From: Smallanthus sonchifolius
Taxonomy: Eukaryota; Streptophyta; Magnoliopsida; Asterales; Asteraceae
DNA length: 64,000 nucleotides
Assembly (NCBI GenBank): GCA_023525975.1
Contig: CM042040.1
Span: 53,661,486 to 53,725,485, forward strand
Direction of reading: 5' to 3'
The number at the start of each line of letters is the position of its first letter. Position 1 is the stretch's first letter. Below, piece by piece: positions 11,358 through 24,214 of this stretch. Below the pieces are notes generated by a model. It searched no databases. It was not told the DNA's origin and saw only the letters and a program-made list of their open reading frames with translations. A program made the position numbers and the translations under genes.

Positions 11358-14300
11358 ACTGGTTATAGAGAATTAGGTTTACCCGAGACTAGACCTAGAC
11401 TATAACTCTAAGTTTATTGCATTGAACCGTATGAATTATATGTGCATTGCATACTACCTCTTGCTTATCTACGACACATTGCTTCGTCATAATCATGTCG
11501 TTGTCACGGCACTACGCGTACTCTTTGATGATTCTGGTTACGTTTGCGGTAATCTATATCCGTCTCTATCTGTCTTGGTGTTACCTTGAGCTGTACATGT
11601 ACCTACACTGCACCTGCATCTACTCCAGTTCTTGAGTCGGCTTTTCTTATTTGACATCTATTGTTTTCACTTTGTGCGGTATATACTTGCTTTCGTGATA
11701 TGCTGGATTGGATGGCTAGAACTTTTGCCATGAGATATGGCAGACAGAATTGCTCGATCTAAAGGGAACCCGAGGTGGAGAAGCAGGACTAAACGGGAGA
11801 GAACTCTACGGGTCAGGAGATCCATTGACTCTTTTTATTTTGTTGGATCATTGGATCCACGTATATGTACAAATTTGTAGCATGACTTGCTCTACTCTGA
11901 TTTGGGGATCTCTGCCCTATTATTACTGCCTGACATCCACCACACACTTTTTATTTTATTAGAGGACGCCGGTTGTTCCCCTCTATCATTACCTCCATCC
12001 AACAACAGCCTTAGTCTGCAGATCCATGAGTATTGGTACAAATAATTAAAAGTGATCAGATAGAACATCCACACTTTTACGTGAAAGTGCAACACAATGA
12101 CGTGATCAAATGAACATTCCAGTTCCTTTTTTTTAGTTAAGAGCTTGAGATAGGGGAAACACTGTAGGGACCATGCAAAGTAAATTATCATTACGGGTGC
12201 ATACGTAATCATAATCTGCAGTGCATGAGAACTCTAGTGAGTCTTACTGTCCGAGTTAATGTTCATGATTAATCTGTATTTCTAGTCCCGATTCCTAGTC
12301 ATCCGAATATTGATCGAAACTATCGTAACCTTAGGGTTGAGCCGAATACATCGAATGATGCGATAGGCTACCTCAGGTGACATGGGAATTTATATTGTCT
12401 CTTTTATCTTTGAATCGTAATGGATCCAAAACTCTTATCAAGATTTCTTTTGCGTAAAAATTTAGACCGAGACACTGAAGAGATCCGTTCTCAGTTGATT
12501 TAACCTCGGTATTTGGACCGAATTTGGCAATTATTTGCTAAGTATTGCTTCACATTTGAGATCTAGCTAAAGATTTTCTCATTTCAATTTTGTTATATGT
12601 TCATCAACGCAAGCGACTACTCTCGGTCTAGCGTGAATCAGACCACGACATTTCTAACTCCCCTAATGGATCAAAGTGTAACGTTCTCGTAATTCTGAAG
12701 GAATAAGAGAAATTCGAATTTCATCTAATCAACTCCTTAGTGGATCTTGAGCAACAGATATTTTCTCTCATCTATTTTACTTTCTAAATCATATCCCTTG
12801 AGATTTTACTGGCCACGTAAATTCAGTATGGGACTTTACAACGCTCGACACTTGCAGTAAGTGTACGACTATCATCGAAGGTCTCGGTATAATCTCGTAT
12901 TTTATCTTATAATCCAAACATACTCTAACATCGATGGAGAAATTCCTTAAAAAAAATATAAGCTTCTTTTTCTTAGACAATATAACCTTTCTATACGATC
13001 GTTCGTATAAATCCTCATTTCGGTGTTTGTCATTCTCACTATACTCCTGATAAATATTCTTAATAATTCAGTTTTAAACCTACTTGAAATTTCCATTGCA
13101 AGTGCTCTGCACTCACTATAGTAATTTGGTACACTCAATCCTGATTCTCTTAACCGCGACGCTAATATTGAGGAAACCTAACTTGAGAAACTTGTTTACT
13201 TGGGAGGAGCCATCTTTACGACGTTCATTGTCATGTTTATTTCTGTCATTTGTAATTCTACTATGGACACCGAGCGGCTTGTGCCCAGGATTCTTTTAGT
13301 TGGATTTACAAAAACTTTTTATTTTGGGATAGCTATGACTTAGTATGAAACTAATGCCCTTTTTTGTGAACATTGCTACATGTGTTTTACAAATCTTGAT
13401 TTCTCCTGGTGCTTCGATGTCTTATTGAAAACCATTTTGATGGAGAAAATAAAACTTTGTGTTGGAATGATTCTTTGTGTACCAAAAGTTTTATTAGTAA
13501 TCATTCAAAGTTTATTTATGGTGATTATCGCTATTTGTTACTCTACGTATACTGTCCTTATAGATCCGAATAGGATAGTCTCATATCCTTTTTGTACTTG
13601 TTCTCTCTCAAATGTCATTTTGTTGATTGACTTTTTTATTTCCAACTAGGTAAAGACGTATACACATCCCTTACTCTCCGTCACCTGTAATTAGAAAGCC
13701 TTAGAGCAACTACCGTTTAGAAACGACTTCTTAACACGTGCCCTGAAGGAATACGAATCTATGACATTCAAACAGTCATTCCATCAAATTTATGGATTAA
13801 ACCCTTATGCAAAGGATTTTAGGCTATAACTAGTATGGGTGAAATACGAAATGGTAAGTCATAGTGGTACCGTTCGAAAGCCAAGAAAGTTGCAGGCATA
13901 CTGTACTACCAGTTATTGACGGATAATCTATTTAACCCCTTCAACGCGAGATCTAAGGACAAACTCTGAAACCTTATGGTCCATTTCCACCGAATTTAAT
14001 GGAAAAGCGAGGACCTAAGTTGATATTTGAAAACATTTTCATCAGAAAGATGTGTCCTAAAATCATAGGAGGGAAATTTTGAATTTATTTATGTGTTTTA
14101 CGATTCTTAATCAATTAAAGTTGTACACTACCAGGAAGAGGAACAAGGGACGAATCATAGTTGACTCTGCTCTCTTGAAGATCCGCTTGGGATCGCATTA
14201 TCCTTAAGGGACCTATGAGCATGACGTCCTCACATTTGACAAATTCCTGAAGTTTTACTTGATCTTATCCTATTTTCTAATGTCTACTTTATGAGAACCA

Positions 14301-16563
14301 AACCCCAGGATAAATTGACAATGATATTATATCAAAGTCTAACCATTTTGTGGGTTAGCTCATTTTTGGGGGACACTATTTTTATGAGATTATTTCCACA
14401 ATGTGACTATTTATTTCCTCATCTAGTTGAATAGCGGATTACTTCCGAATCATTTTAATACACATCAAGAAAGATGCATACGTCTAATGTTATCCTATCA
14501 AATTTGGCCGACTCGATGTGAAGAGTAGACCATCTTTTTGATATGGACTTCTTGCTAAAATTTCAGAATTCCATTTCTGACCGTTAACCAAATTCGATTT
14601 CTGGTGTTAGTCAATTCAATGTCCAAATATTGAGCTTGCACCTAGTCTTTTAACTAATCTACTTGATTAGATAGTTCTGGATTTTTAGTTACTTGCTCTA
14701 TCTATATCTTATCATGACTTGATTATCATATAACCCATTGCTAACTTTCGACAATATGTATACGAACCTTTAGTTGAAAATCATCAAACATGGTTATATT
14801 ATATCGAGACTAACACGCGAGTTAGTACCGAATCCTAATGCTTTGTGGTTAGGTTACGTAGCACCGGGTCATCACTGGCATCTATTTTACGATGATGACT
14901 CATTTGCTATAACACTTCATAGGACTGAGTAAATTTGACTCTTAGCAAATTTATCTCGACGGAATCCTAGTATAATCTTCTATGTTTGTTAATCTTCGGT
15001 TTAACGACTCGAGTTTGGTACTATCATATTGGTACTCATTATATACTTGCTTTGTAAACCTTTAAGCTCGGAGTACTCGTTATTAATTCACTCTCTAATG
15101 ACTAATCATCACTCTTCAATTCTAGTACAAGAAGTGTGAATCTCGTCCTTTTGTTATGGTGATTTTCAAAATTCCCTTGTATCTACTTATACGGTTATGT
15201 TGTATACATAACAACCATGTTGTGACGCCTTATGACGCAACAACGTACTGACAATCACAAGATACAACAACCCGGGATTTCACAGTGGACGTGGGAACAA
15301 ATTTCAATAGATTTCGTTACTAGGCCTGCCTAGAAATTTAGGCGGCTATGATTCATTTTGGGACATTGTTAACTAATTAATGACTAACTCTGTGCATTTC
15401 CTACTTATCCGAGAGGACTTCTAGATAGAAAATCTAGCTCGACTGTATAGTAATGAAATTGTAGCAAGGCATGGAGTGTCTGTTTCCTTTATCTTCGATA
15501 GGGATAGTCGCTTTACATCCCATTTCTGGCAAACAATACAGAAAGCTTTGAAAACGCGCTTAGATATGAGCACCACTTACTATCCTCAAACCGACGGTCT
15601 AAGTGATCGAACTATTCATACCTTGGAGGATATACTAAGGGCTTGTGTGATACAATTTGGTGGTAATTTGGATACTCTTTTACCTTTGGTCAAATTTCCT
15701 TACTCTAACACTTATCACACTAGCATTAAATGAGCGCCATTAGAAGCTCTGTTTTGACACAAAGGTTGATAACCATTTTGTTGTGTTGAGGTTGGTAATA
15801 ATCATTTGATTGGTCTTGTTGTGTACAAACTGAAACTACCGCAGGAGCTTAATGGTATATACGATGCTTATCGTATATCGAGTCTCAACAGGTGTTTAGC
15901 CGACGAATCCGTAATTATACCACCTAAGGAAGTTCGTATTGATGAAAAGTTTCATTTTAACGAGGTGTTATCTATCTGTATTCTAAGTATATGATATGAT
16001 CATCCTTCATAACCTATAGTATTTGTTATCGCTGTGATACATTTTTTTTATTCCAATGAGTCGTGGTGATTCTACCCACTCTTTGGATCTTAATAGTACC
16101 TCTCATACTATAATTTTATGGTTACTATTTATAATAGTATTCTTTAATGGCACCAAGCCGAATGATACTTTTCCTTGCTCATAAAAAGATACTGAATCAC
16201 CGGGATTTTGTATCATAATATCATTCTGGATTTGTACCAATTTTGTATACTTGTGTATATCAATTCTATGACGAATTTCTTAATCTTCTGAATAACACCA
16301 GAAGTGTACTTTTTGACTGATCCGGTGAAACAATGATCTATAGACTCTTTGGAATTTGAAAGATTTTTCTCTCATGATTATTCAATTTTCTTTTGAGCCT
16401 TTCTAAGTGTAACCCACTCTATATGATTCTTAGATCTCGATTTGTCAAATCTCCCTGCTGTATCTAATAAACTAGATTTCCCTTGATGATCGTACATGAA
16501 TCAAGTTACGAAAAAGAACTTGTCAACTATTATACCAGTTGAATTTCGGGACGAAATTCTGTT
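11358..16563 (+). pseudogene. Decayed interior of element B with integrase/chromodomain traces
   Basis: About 5.2 kb with no long reading frame. From about 15270, pol-like wording appears through stops. 15410-15733 matches the integrase core (NEIVARHG, then FDRDSRFTSHFWQ, YYPQTDG, LPLVKFPYSNTYHTSIK). 15806-15994 matches the integrase C-terminal region before the chromodomain (VYKLKLPQELNGIYDAYRIS). Order and strand fit a Ty3 chromovirus. Upstream (11400-15270) I recognise no gag, protease or RT. This degree of decay contrasts with the close similarity of the flanking LTRs. Confidence 0.75.
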
Positions 16564-16576
16564 AACTGGGGGAGAG
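16564..16576 (+). other. Polypurine tract of element B
   Basis: AACTGGGGGAGAG lies directly before the 3' LTR start, where plus-strand DNA synthesis is primed. Confidence 0.85.
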
Positions 16577-19461
16577 TGTGACAACCGTGACTTTTACGGT
16601 CAACACCCGTGTTCGACGAGTTCGTATAATAATAATAATAATAGTATTATTATGTGAAATATACTTTCAAACGAAAGGAACTCGTTAGTGAATGAAAAAT
16701 AATAGCAAGATTTATTTGGGTGTTATAATGTCAAAATTTTGATCAAGTTCTAGTTTATACGCGTTAACACCCGAGTCGAACGGTTTCGTAAATTTTAATT
16801 TAAATTCGAAAGGATATATATTTATGAGACGCAAGGACTCGAGGGAAAATAATAAATTATAATAAGTTATTTCTGAGTAAAATAACGTCTCCATTTTTAT
16901 CGGGTTCGTTTAAGTGAAAAACCGACACGTGACCGGAGACCATGAGGCTATAAATACCCCAACTCCATCTCCCTTTTCTCATTTACAAATCCAGAGAAAA
17001 AGTTAGAAAGAGAGAGTGGAGAGGATTCCGGCAAAGTAGTGGTGGTTCGGCGGTGGTGTGTGGCGGCCAACGGTGGTCCGGCGCGGTGGTCGGTGGCGGC
17101 CGAAGCCCGTGTTTCACCCGGAACCATTTCTCGACGCTACAAACGCAATGGTAAGCTCAGATTTCTCTAAATCCATGCTTAAATTCGTGAAAAAGAGTTT
17201 TTAAAATATGTCCAGAAAGTTTTATGCGTTCGCAGTTTTAAAGATCGGACGATCCCCGAAAATCCGACCTTTAGAAACGCATGAATTTTGGATATGATGT
17301 TGTCAACACATAGACGCAAAACCATACCAGAGTAATTTTTGATCAGAGTTCTCTAGGTATGCTTTTCATACCCTCGAATGTGACTGATCGGATTTTCGGA
17401 TTTGAAAAACTGGGTCTCAAAGAATCGTCGATCCTCGGAGATCCGACCGTTGGATCGTGACGATTTTTGGACAGTAGTTTCTTAGCACAAATATGAATGT
17501 TTTCACCGTAGGAATTTCCTATCAGAAGTTGGGAACGATATTTTTTAATACGAACAGATCGTAACAGTTTATATGACCGACACAGGAAATTGATCGGGTT
17601 GCATGGCCATCGAAACGGCATTGCATGTCAATTTTGAGCATGTGGGAATGCTCGGGAGATAAAAACGATCCTAATGGTGTTTTTGGTTCGTATTGCATGT
17701 GATACGGGAGGTTCGGCGTACGCGAACCATTTATACGGAAGGTATAAACTTTACCCGTTAAACTTTGATTTTATGTTAGAATAAGTTTTATTAGTCATTG
17801 GTTGGGAATTGAACTCAAAAATATTTAGTATTGAGATATTTGGTATTTTTAGTGATTATTAGGTTATACACCCAACCCCGGTTCACGTGTAACAAATAAT
17901 GGAACTAATATATTTATTTTTATACAACAATTGTTTTGATGAATTTTTTCTGAAAATGTGATCTAACACCCAAATTTATTTATAAACAGTAGTATTTATA
18001 CAAAAAGTTTGATCTGGAAATTTTGGTAAACAAACTCTTTATAAATTATTTTTTAAAATTACTACAACTTTAATACATGAAAATTGGGAAAAATACTTCT
18101 GAGTATTAAAAATTTTTGGAAACTAGACAGTGATTGTTATATGATGAACTAAGACTCCTGTCCAAATTTTATGAAAATTGGAGTTGTTTAAGTATGTGTT
18201 TAGTATTTATAAAGTTTAAACGGATGATTTAGGGTTTGTATACTTCTGGATAAAATCAGGACTTGAAACTTTGTATGGGATCTTATAGTGACTTAAAACT
18301 AATATGATAAAAATTTGGTGAAGTTTTAATTTGTTTAACTATTTTTCCATAATTTGTAAAATTTTAACAATATTAAATTCATATTAAATAATATGGATAT
18401 TGGAAAAATATGAAAATTGGTTAGAAATTTTTATTTATATATATGATCAATTGGTATAAATTTCAAGCAGTAACTTTATGTCTAAGTATGGTTTTGGAAT
18501 TATGTCAATTTAAATTTTATAAAAAGTTATTAATTTTGGAAATTTTTATATAAAATTGATTTTATAAAAATTATAGGGGATTTTGGACAGAAGTATAACC
18601 CCATTTAAAATATAAAATTTTGAATTTTAATTTGGGTGCTAAAATCACACTAAAACCCTAATTTCGGATGAATCGGATTTTTAAACCGTAAACCTTATTT
18701 TATGCGCATAATCGCGTTTTTGGTCAAACGAAACTGTGACTTGAGATTTTATCATATATGGCATTATAACTACTGATATTCATTAATAAAATCTAAAACT
18801 TAAGGTTTCAAAGTCACGAATTTATATAAAAGTCGGTTTTACAACTTTTGAGCGGTTCGTACGTGTGTGCACGGGTTTTGGGTATGCAACCGACTACATA
18901 GCCACTTTTGAGTAGTAGACTCAGTTTTATACTTTAGGCGTCCTAAATGCTATTTTTTTGTGTCTACTTGGTTAGTAGGACTCGGTTAGGACACATGTTT
19001 TTGCGGTTCTTTCGGATTTAGCCGTACCTTGGTAGCACTGAGTTGCTAGCCACACTTTGCTTGCATTTGGCTGCTGGCCTTTGATAGAATTTGGATGTTA
19101 ACCGTACTTTGCGGTTTTTGTTGACTATGTCACACTTATCACCGACGTTGTTCAGGCGAGTTTCGCGACCCCACTTTTCAATTTTTACTGTTTTACGGGG
19201 GAAAAGTTGTTTCACTCTACACGTTGTTACTTGGGATTAGGGTTACCTGGGTTTACTTATGAATGTATTAAGTCCCCACTTTAGCGCAATCAATTAGCTT
19301 GGATAGCCGGTGGGAATTATAAATAGTACTATTTGGGTTGACACCCCCGCCCAGGGTTGGTCGCGCCAACCAGACTTGTAGGGTCATTTGGGCGCATAAT
19401 TAGCCATAGTAGGTGTTCACATTCGACACCTGGATACAGGGGCAACAACTAGTCTGACGGT
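16577..19461 (+). repeat. 3' LTR of element B, truncated
   Basis: Begins TGTGACAACC and follows the 5' LTR base for base with scattered differences until about 19461 (CTGACGG). There sequence homologous to 10943-11341 should follow but does not. It retains AGGCTATAAATACC, a probable TATA box, at about 16945. The adjoining sequence belongs to element A gag. Confidence 0.9.
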
Positions 19462-20139
19462 TTTTGAGTTTCTAAGTGGGTCACTCTCTCCCGAAGTCCT
19501 TCAGCTGCTACTTGTAGTTGGGCTTCCAGATGAGTCACTCTCTCCAGAATCCCTCCTACATCATGGTCTGAGGTGTCCACCCTTGTCTCCAAATGTGTAA
19601 CCCGATCCACCAAAAGGTTATGGACCTGATCCGTTGCTGCTAGTTCAGTGGTCAGATGCTCTATTTGCTCCTTTTTTTCTTCCATTCGTGGCTCCCGTTA
19701 TAGAATGTCGGGTATCTCATCAGTGGCTTCCTTCATCGCTTTTAACTCCTTAGTTATGATGAACACAAAAGCTGCAAAAGCTTGTTCCATGGTGCACGGC
19801 AAGCTTGGCAAAGTGGAGGATGAGGAAGTTGAACAAAAATAGGGAGATGGAACATTTCCCATCTCGATCCACCTTTGGATCATCTTCGGATATGCATTCC
19901 AATTAAGTGTTGTGTTCCTTTCTTGTGCATTACTTGGTTCACCCTGTTCCACCTAGTTATCACTAGAACTGGTCCGGCGCCTTTTAGGCTCCGGGGATGG
20001 TAAGGTAGATGCCTTATGTGATGGTGGTGGGGTTGACGACATGATCCTGAAACATAATGCATAAGTGCCAATACATAACGCTTATAAAATGTAACTAATG
20101 TGTGAGGTTATAGTCTAGTATGCAATCCTAGTTCTCTAT
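19462..20139 (-). pseudogene. Gag N-terminus and 5' leader of element A
   Basis: Reading down from 20139, the first bases (ATAGAGAACTAGG, then ACTAGACTATAACC) match the leader just after the PBS in elements B and D, but the PBS and 5' LTR are missing. A gag start follows at 20041 (MSSTPPPSHKAS, with a basic KRRR patch). Then come 19698-19952 (MIQRWIEMGNVPSPY) and 19462-19685, a coiled-coil-like segment with three RVTHLE repeats. The strand, content and position next to B identify it as the far side of element A. Stops separate the three pieces. Confidence 0.8.
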
Positions 20140-20226
20140 TAGGTCGAGTCTAGATTTATAAATTTAAAGCTAGAGTGTCTAGGTTAGGTTTTTATATTAA
20201 TTTTTATAGACCGTCCAACATACATA
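20140..20226 (+). repeat. Remnant of the Athila 5' LTR
   Basis: The last ~87 bases match the end of the 3' LTR (27228-27313): GTCTAG...TTATAAA, AGAGTGTCTAGGTTAGG and TTTTTATAGACCGTCC in both. Homology stops at about 20140, where element A leader sequence begins, so the remainder was deleted. Confidence 0.85.
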
Positions 20227-20233
20227 AAGTTTT

Positions 20234-20251
20234 TGGCGCCGTTGCCGGGGA
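20234..20251 (+). other. Athila primer binding site (tRNA-Asp)
   Basis: TGGCGCCGTTGCCGGGGA complements the 3' end of plant tRNA-Asp. This is the diagnostic primer site of Athila/Calypso-type elements. Confidence 0.92.
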
Positions 20252-20477
20252 CACTTAGGCGATAGCTTATCTAACTTTGGTTGAACTTAACTGATTAATT
20301 GGTCGCGTTTGTGTCTTGAGTCGTAAAGCGTCTACAGTCCCGTGTTTTTTCTTTGTTTTTAGTTAGTCTTTGTAAATATTTGTTTATTTGCTTAGCTTAG
20401 TATTTTTTTCTTTTTTATTTTATATATATTTGGTGCCCGTGATCCTTTTTGTTTGAGTGTCCATTTCAGTGATTATC

Positions 20478-21242
20478 ATGGAGCGTTATTACGGGAACAG
20501 CTACCAAGGACGTTATTTTGATCAAGGGGATCAACACATGAATGTGTGGTGCGAGATCTGTGGAGGGCCCCATTACACCCAAAATTGTCCATGTTCTTCG
20601 GGACCTTCCACAGATTACTATTGTAACCCTATTCCGCATCCACGGTCATATGAGAGTTTTGAACACGAGGTAAGCCCGTCCTTGATTGAAAGCCACAACA
20701 CCCTATGTGAGACTTTTAATCAATGGATAGAGGAGATAGAAGAGAGAAAGAGAGCTCAAGCTGGGAAAACCCCACTATGGGAAGAGTTGCTTCAACAATC
20801 AAAAGATATGCTTTCTCACATGAAAGAGGAAAGGATGATTAAGGAAGAACAAAAAAGGATCGAAGAGGAAGAGCGTAGGGAACAAGAGGAAAAACTCCGT
20901 CGAATAGAGGTACTTGAAGCTGAATAACAGGAGATGTGTGCTAACTATCGAAGGGAGAGTTCGTCTTGCAACACGAAGCTGATCATGGATGAAGAAGATG
21001 GTGTGTTTTTTGCTACTCCGCGTAGTTCCTCACAAGTCCGGCATCCAGGTAAGTTTTCTAACTCGACAGTCAATAGTGATAAGCTTTGTTCACCAGATCC
21101 CACGCAAGATCACCTGTTTCATTCTAACTCTTTATACTTGTCTTGTGAGGGTGATACATTGCGGGGGGAAAAAAGGAAAGTGCAGCTGCACTTTCTGGAA
21201 GAAAATGGTAAGCTAACGGATGAGCTAGCAAGTGTGAACTAG
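20478..21242 (+). pseudogene. Gag-like zinc-knuckle ORF of the Athila element
   Basis: The first ATG in frame is at 20478. Residues about 25-40 hold CEICGGPHYTQNC, a knuckle spaced CX2CX3HX4C, one residue shorter than the canonical retroviral type. Next comes a charged Glu/Arg-rich stretch at about 20730-20920, likely helical or coiled-coil. A TAA at 20925-20927 interrupts the frame, which then continues in phase to 21242 (MCANYRRESSSC...). It is presumably a capsid/nucleocapsid-related protein of a non-autonomous family. Confidence 0.7.
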
Positions 21243-21298
21243 CTAGAGAATCGGAGACTTTAACGGAAAAGGCGCAAATTAAAAGTGTACAACACTTT

Positions 21299-22018
21299 GT
21301 GCCAGACCCACCTCCGGTTCCTACACCACAGAGTTACGGACTAGAGCCCCTCGGGGACGATTTCTTCAGTGATGACGAAGCAGGAATAGAAGAATCCTCG
21401 GATGACACTGAGGGTGATGGCCCAGGTAAGTACTCGGAACCCGATCTAACTGAGTACACTTTTGATAATCTTAAATTTCCGGGTAACGAGCTTGATCCTT
21501 CTAATGCCCTTAAAACTTTACGCTTTTTCTTTAAGAATAATTTGATGCAGGATCTAGAGAGCGAAGACGAGTGTTGTGAACAGGGATTAGCTGGGTTTGA
21601 GGATGAGATGATGGAAGGTGAGCAGGTCCCATCATGGGAGGATGAGTTTAGTGACGAGTTGGTAGACATGCCAATTTCTAGTGAAGAAAGTTTAGACCCA
21701 CTTGGCGATCTAAAGCTCCTTGAAGATCTACTATATCAAGAGCCAAGTGTGGGGATCAAGAAGGAGCAACCTCAAGATAGCCGATCTGAGAAGAAGTTGA
21801 GGTTGGAGAAGGTATCCAAAGAAAGAAAGAAGCAAGGGCCCGTAGAGTTATTAGATGGTGGATCGCCACCCAAATCATCACGACCACGGGACAGGGCACA
21901 GAAACCTATGGACCGGCATGTTCAGAGGGTCCTGGGATGGTCACAAAATGACCATAGGATGCAGTATACTGGAGATGACCAATCACCTCATTACATGCCA
22001 CGTATCATGTTTGGCTAA
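21299..22018 (+). pseudogene. Acidic ORF of the Athila element
   Basis: A 239-codon open stretch in a different frame from the upstream ORF. It is very acidic (DDFFSDDEAGIEESSDDTEG; later EDEFSDELVDMPISSEES), then turns basic (RSEKKLRLEKVSKERKKQG). It ends with a Pro/Arg segment just before the non-coding tail. I do not recognise a catalytic domain. It is probably the C-terminal half of the same element-encoded protein, detached by a frameshift at 21243-21298. No protease or RT motif follows. Confidence 0.6.
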
Positions 22019-22673
22019 GGTAAGTTCAAATATTGGTGTACCGACCCTTTTATATCTTTCAAAACCAATTTAAGGTCTGCCATCGGAGTTTGTCAAATCG
22101 GTGGTAGACCAATTACACTAAACGGGCCGGACGAGAGAGTCATAAAGGAGAAGCCTCCTGATTAGGTTTGGTGCTCGGGTGAGAACCCGAGTGTATAGTT
22201 TGTATAAGTTTTGTTTTTATTTTGAGTCTGTTTGATGTTGTTTCGGTTTGTTGTGAGTTTTATTTTTACAGGTATAGATTACTCAATCTCCATTCGGGCG
22301 TAGTCGATTCTAATATCACATTCATGTAAAAGGAACCCGACAGAGTCTGTGCACCCGCGAATAGAATGCTATACGGTTGCACAAGTGGAAGAACGAAGCT
22401 GGACAGAATCGTTCTATCATTACCAGCTAAGTTGTTTCCACTTTACTATATATATATTTTTTTTAATTTTTGAGTCTTTATTTTCTTTTTCGTTGTTTCT
22501 TGGTTCACATTGAGGACAATGTGTCGTTCAAGTGTGGGGATGAGAAACGTCTTGATTCTAGTTTGTTTAGGTTTGTTTTTATTTTATAAGAAGTCAAAAA
22601 TAAAAAAAAATAAAAAAAACTTTCAAAAATGTCCTTTGAATTAGAGTTTGGCATAATAAATGGAAGATGATAT
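22019..22673 (+). other. Athila untranslated region with internal purine tract
   Basis: Non-coding. 22510-22543 reads CACATTGAGGACAATGTGTC followed by AAGTGTGGGGATGA, the conserved Athila tract. The same AAGTGTGGGGATG recurs at 25876 before the LTR, so the element has two. A poly-A/T-rich stretch lies at 22440-22620. Confidence 0.6.
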
Positions 22674-24214
22674 GCGTCACACCCCGCCTCAGGCACGCAC
22701 TGGACGTGTGCGAGCCCGATTGGTATCTTGCTTCTTTGATTTCAGAGTTTTTATAAAATACAACGGAAATCTTTTCAAAATGATCGTTTCATCATTTATC
22801 TCAATCTCAAGGGTTGTATTTGTAAATATCAAAAGTTAGTAGGAAAACAAAAGCTCTGTATTTACTTTTATAAATATTGGGATTTAAATACCCATTCATT
22901 TTATTACAAAACCAAGTTTGAAACCAAATATATTTCTTGTCTCCTTTGGACAAGTTTCAAAGCCACTGGAAATATTTCTTGTCTCCTTTTTTTTAGGATT
23001 TCTATACACGAAGCCTGAGAATCCAACGTGTAAGTTATCATTTTCACAGGTCAGATCTGATGTCTGCCTCTCAAACTTTTCTTTTAGTTAGATCTTATGT
23101 TTGCCCATACCCCATTCTCATCACATTTTATTCGTTACCTGAAAAACATTTTGAAAATAAAATGTCAGCGCGAACGCTGGTGAATACAATATCTTGATAT
23201 AAAATCATTTGCACAAACAAGTATTAATTTAATAATCACAACTTCATGTTCAATCTACACACTCAGCAGGCCCGTCCTGTTCAATCGCACAACAGTATAC
23301 ACTTGCGTCATATCTTATAATAGCGGACAGGTCTACGCCCTCGGATTTGTTATAAGATAAGCACCGGCCGCAGTCCAGGAATTTCACCCGTAACCCGTGT
23401 ATCCCTTGCAAGTTTTACGTATACCTATGGCTTGAATAATTGTTCGTAGAAGAACGTTGAGCATTACTCCGTTAACCTTTATTTGGCCATTTTCGTAAAT
23501 AAAATGTTTGACACAAATTTTGAAAGACATAAAGTATTCACCTTGGAAGTAGGAATGAGCCTCTAAAGTCGAGTAGTCTAGCTTCTAATCTTGATTTTTC
23601 TAGTGTTCCAATCTTTCTACCAGCGTTTCTTGCTTAAACGAGCACTACGAGGAGCGGGAATCGAACCGGGAACGTCGGGAGTGGTCTACAGAAGCTCTGG
23701 AACACAGTGTGAGAGTTGAAATTGATTTTGGTGTGAAAAAACCGTTTGAACGATTCAACTATTTATAGGCTAAAAATTGAGTCCATGGCGGACCGTTACG
23801 GTAGGTCGTGGCGTTCCACCACCGCCTAAGATGGCATCAGCCATAAATGTCACTCGCTGAATTGGACCCCTCCTTAATTTGTGGCTAGCGGACCGTTAGC
23901 CAAGAGCTTAGCAGTCTGCCAAGCTACCACGCGTCAGAACCCTCATGTTTTGCGGCTAGCGGACCGTTAGCCAAAGGCTTAGCGGTCTGCCACCCTGCCA
24001 CACGTCAAATTTCTTCCTTAATAGTCAGCACCCACGTGGCATCACCTCATTCAACCTTATCGAACCATTAGCGGGCCGTGTAGGGATTCTTAGAGGTCCG
24101 CTAAGGTCCTGAAATCCATAATTTTCCTCCTTAACCCTGAATTTATAGAACCTATCTATGAGGTTTTATTTCTTGTATAAATGGAATTATAATCAAACTT
24201 GTCACACTCTGACG
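22674..24214 (-). repeat. Minus-strand LTR nested in the Athila element
   Basis: On the minus strand it begins TGTGACAAGTTTGATT at 24214 and ends in CCTGAGGCGGGGTGTGACGCA at the left edge, the end typical of the chromovirus LTRs here. A TATA box (CCTATAAATAG) lies at about 23768. Upstream of it, GCGGACCGTTA-type motifs repeat. No flanking target duplication or interior was found, so the right boundary is uncertain. It could be a solo LTR or a truncated copy. Confidence 0.6.
23880..24015 (-). repeat. Tandem ~66-bp repeats in the U3 of the nested LTR
   Basis: Two diverged copies contain GGCTAGCGGACCGTTAGCCA, then CTTAGC.GTCTGCCA and CCACRCGTCA. Weaker copies of GCGGACCGTTA or its variant occur at about 23790 and 24070. 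They sit 110-250 bases upstream of the TATA box, where LTR enhancers usually lie. Confidence 0.6.

Larger units (their letters stand above)
8056..19461 (+). mobile_element. LTR retrotransposon B (Ty3 chromovirus relative), 3' LTR truncated
   Basis: Direct LTRs at 8056-11341 and 16577-19461 are nearly identical by eye. A tRNA-iMet-type primer site follows the first, and a purine tract precedes the second. It lies inside the gag of element A in the opposite orientation. The 3' LTR lacks its last ~380 bases and passes straight into element A sequence, so a deletion removed that end and any target duplication. The interior retains only integrase-like scraps. It is non-autonomous. Confidence 0.88.

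Noticed and set aside
21334..21669. Ser-rich minus-strand frame
   Set aside because: Reverse of the acidic Athila ORF; Ser runs come from Glu/Asp codons read backwards.
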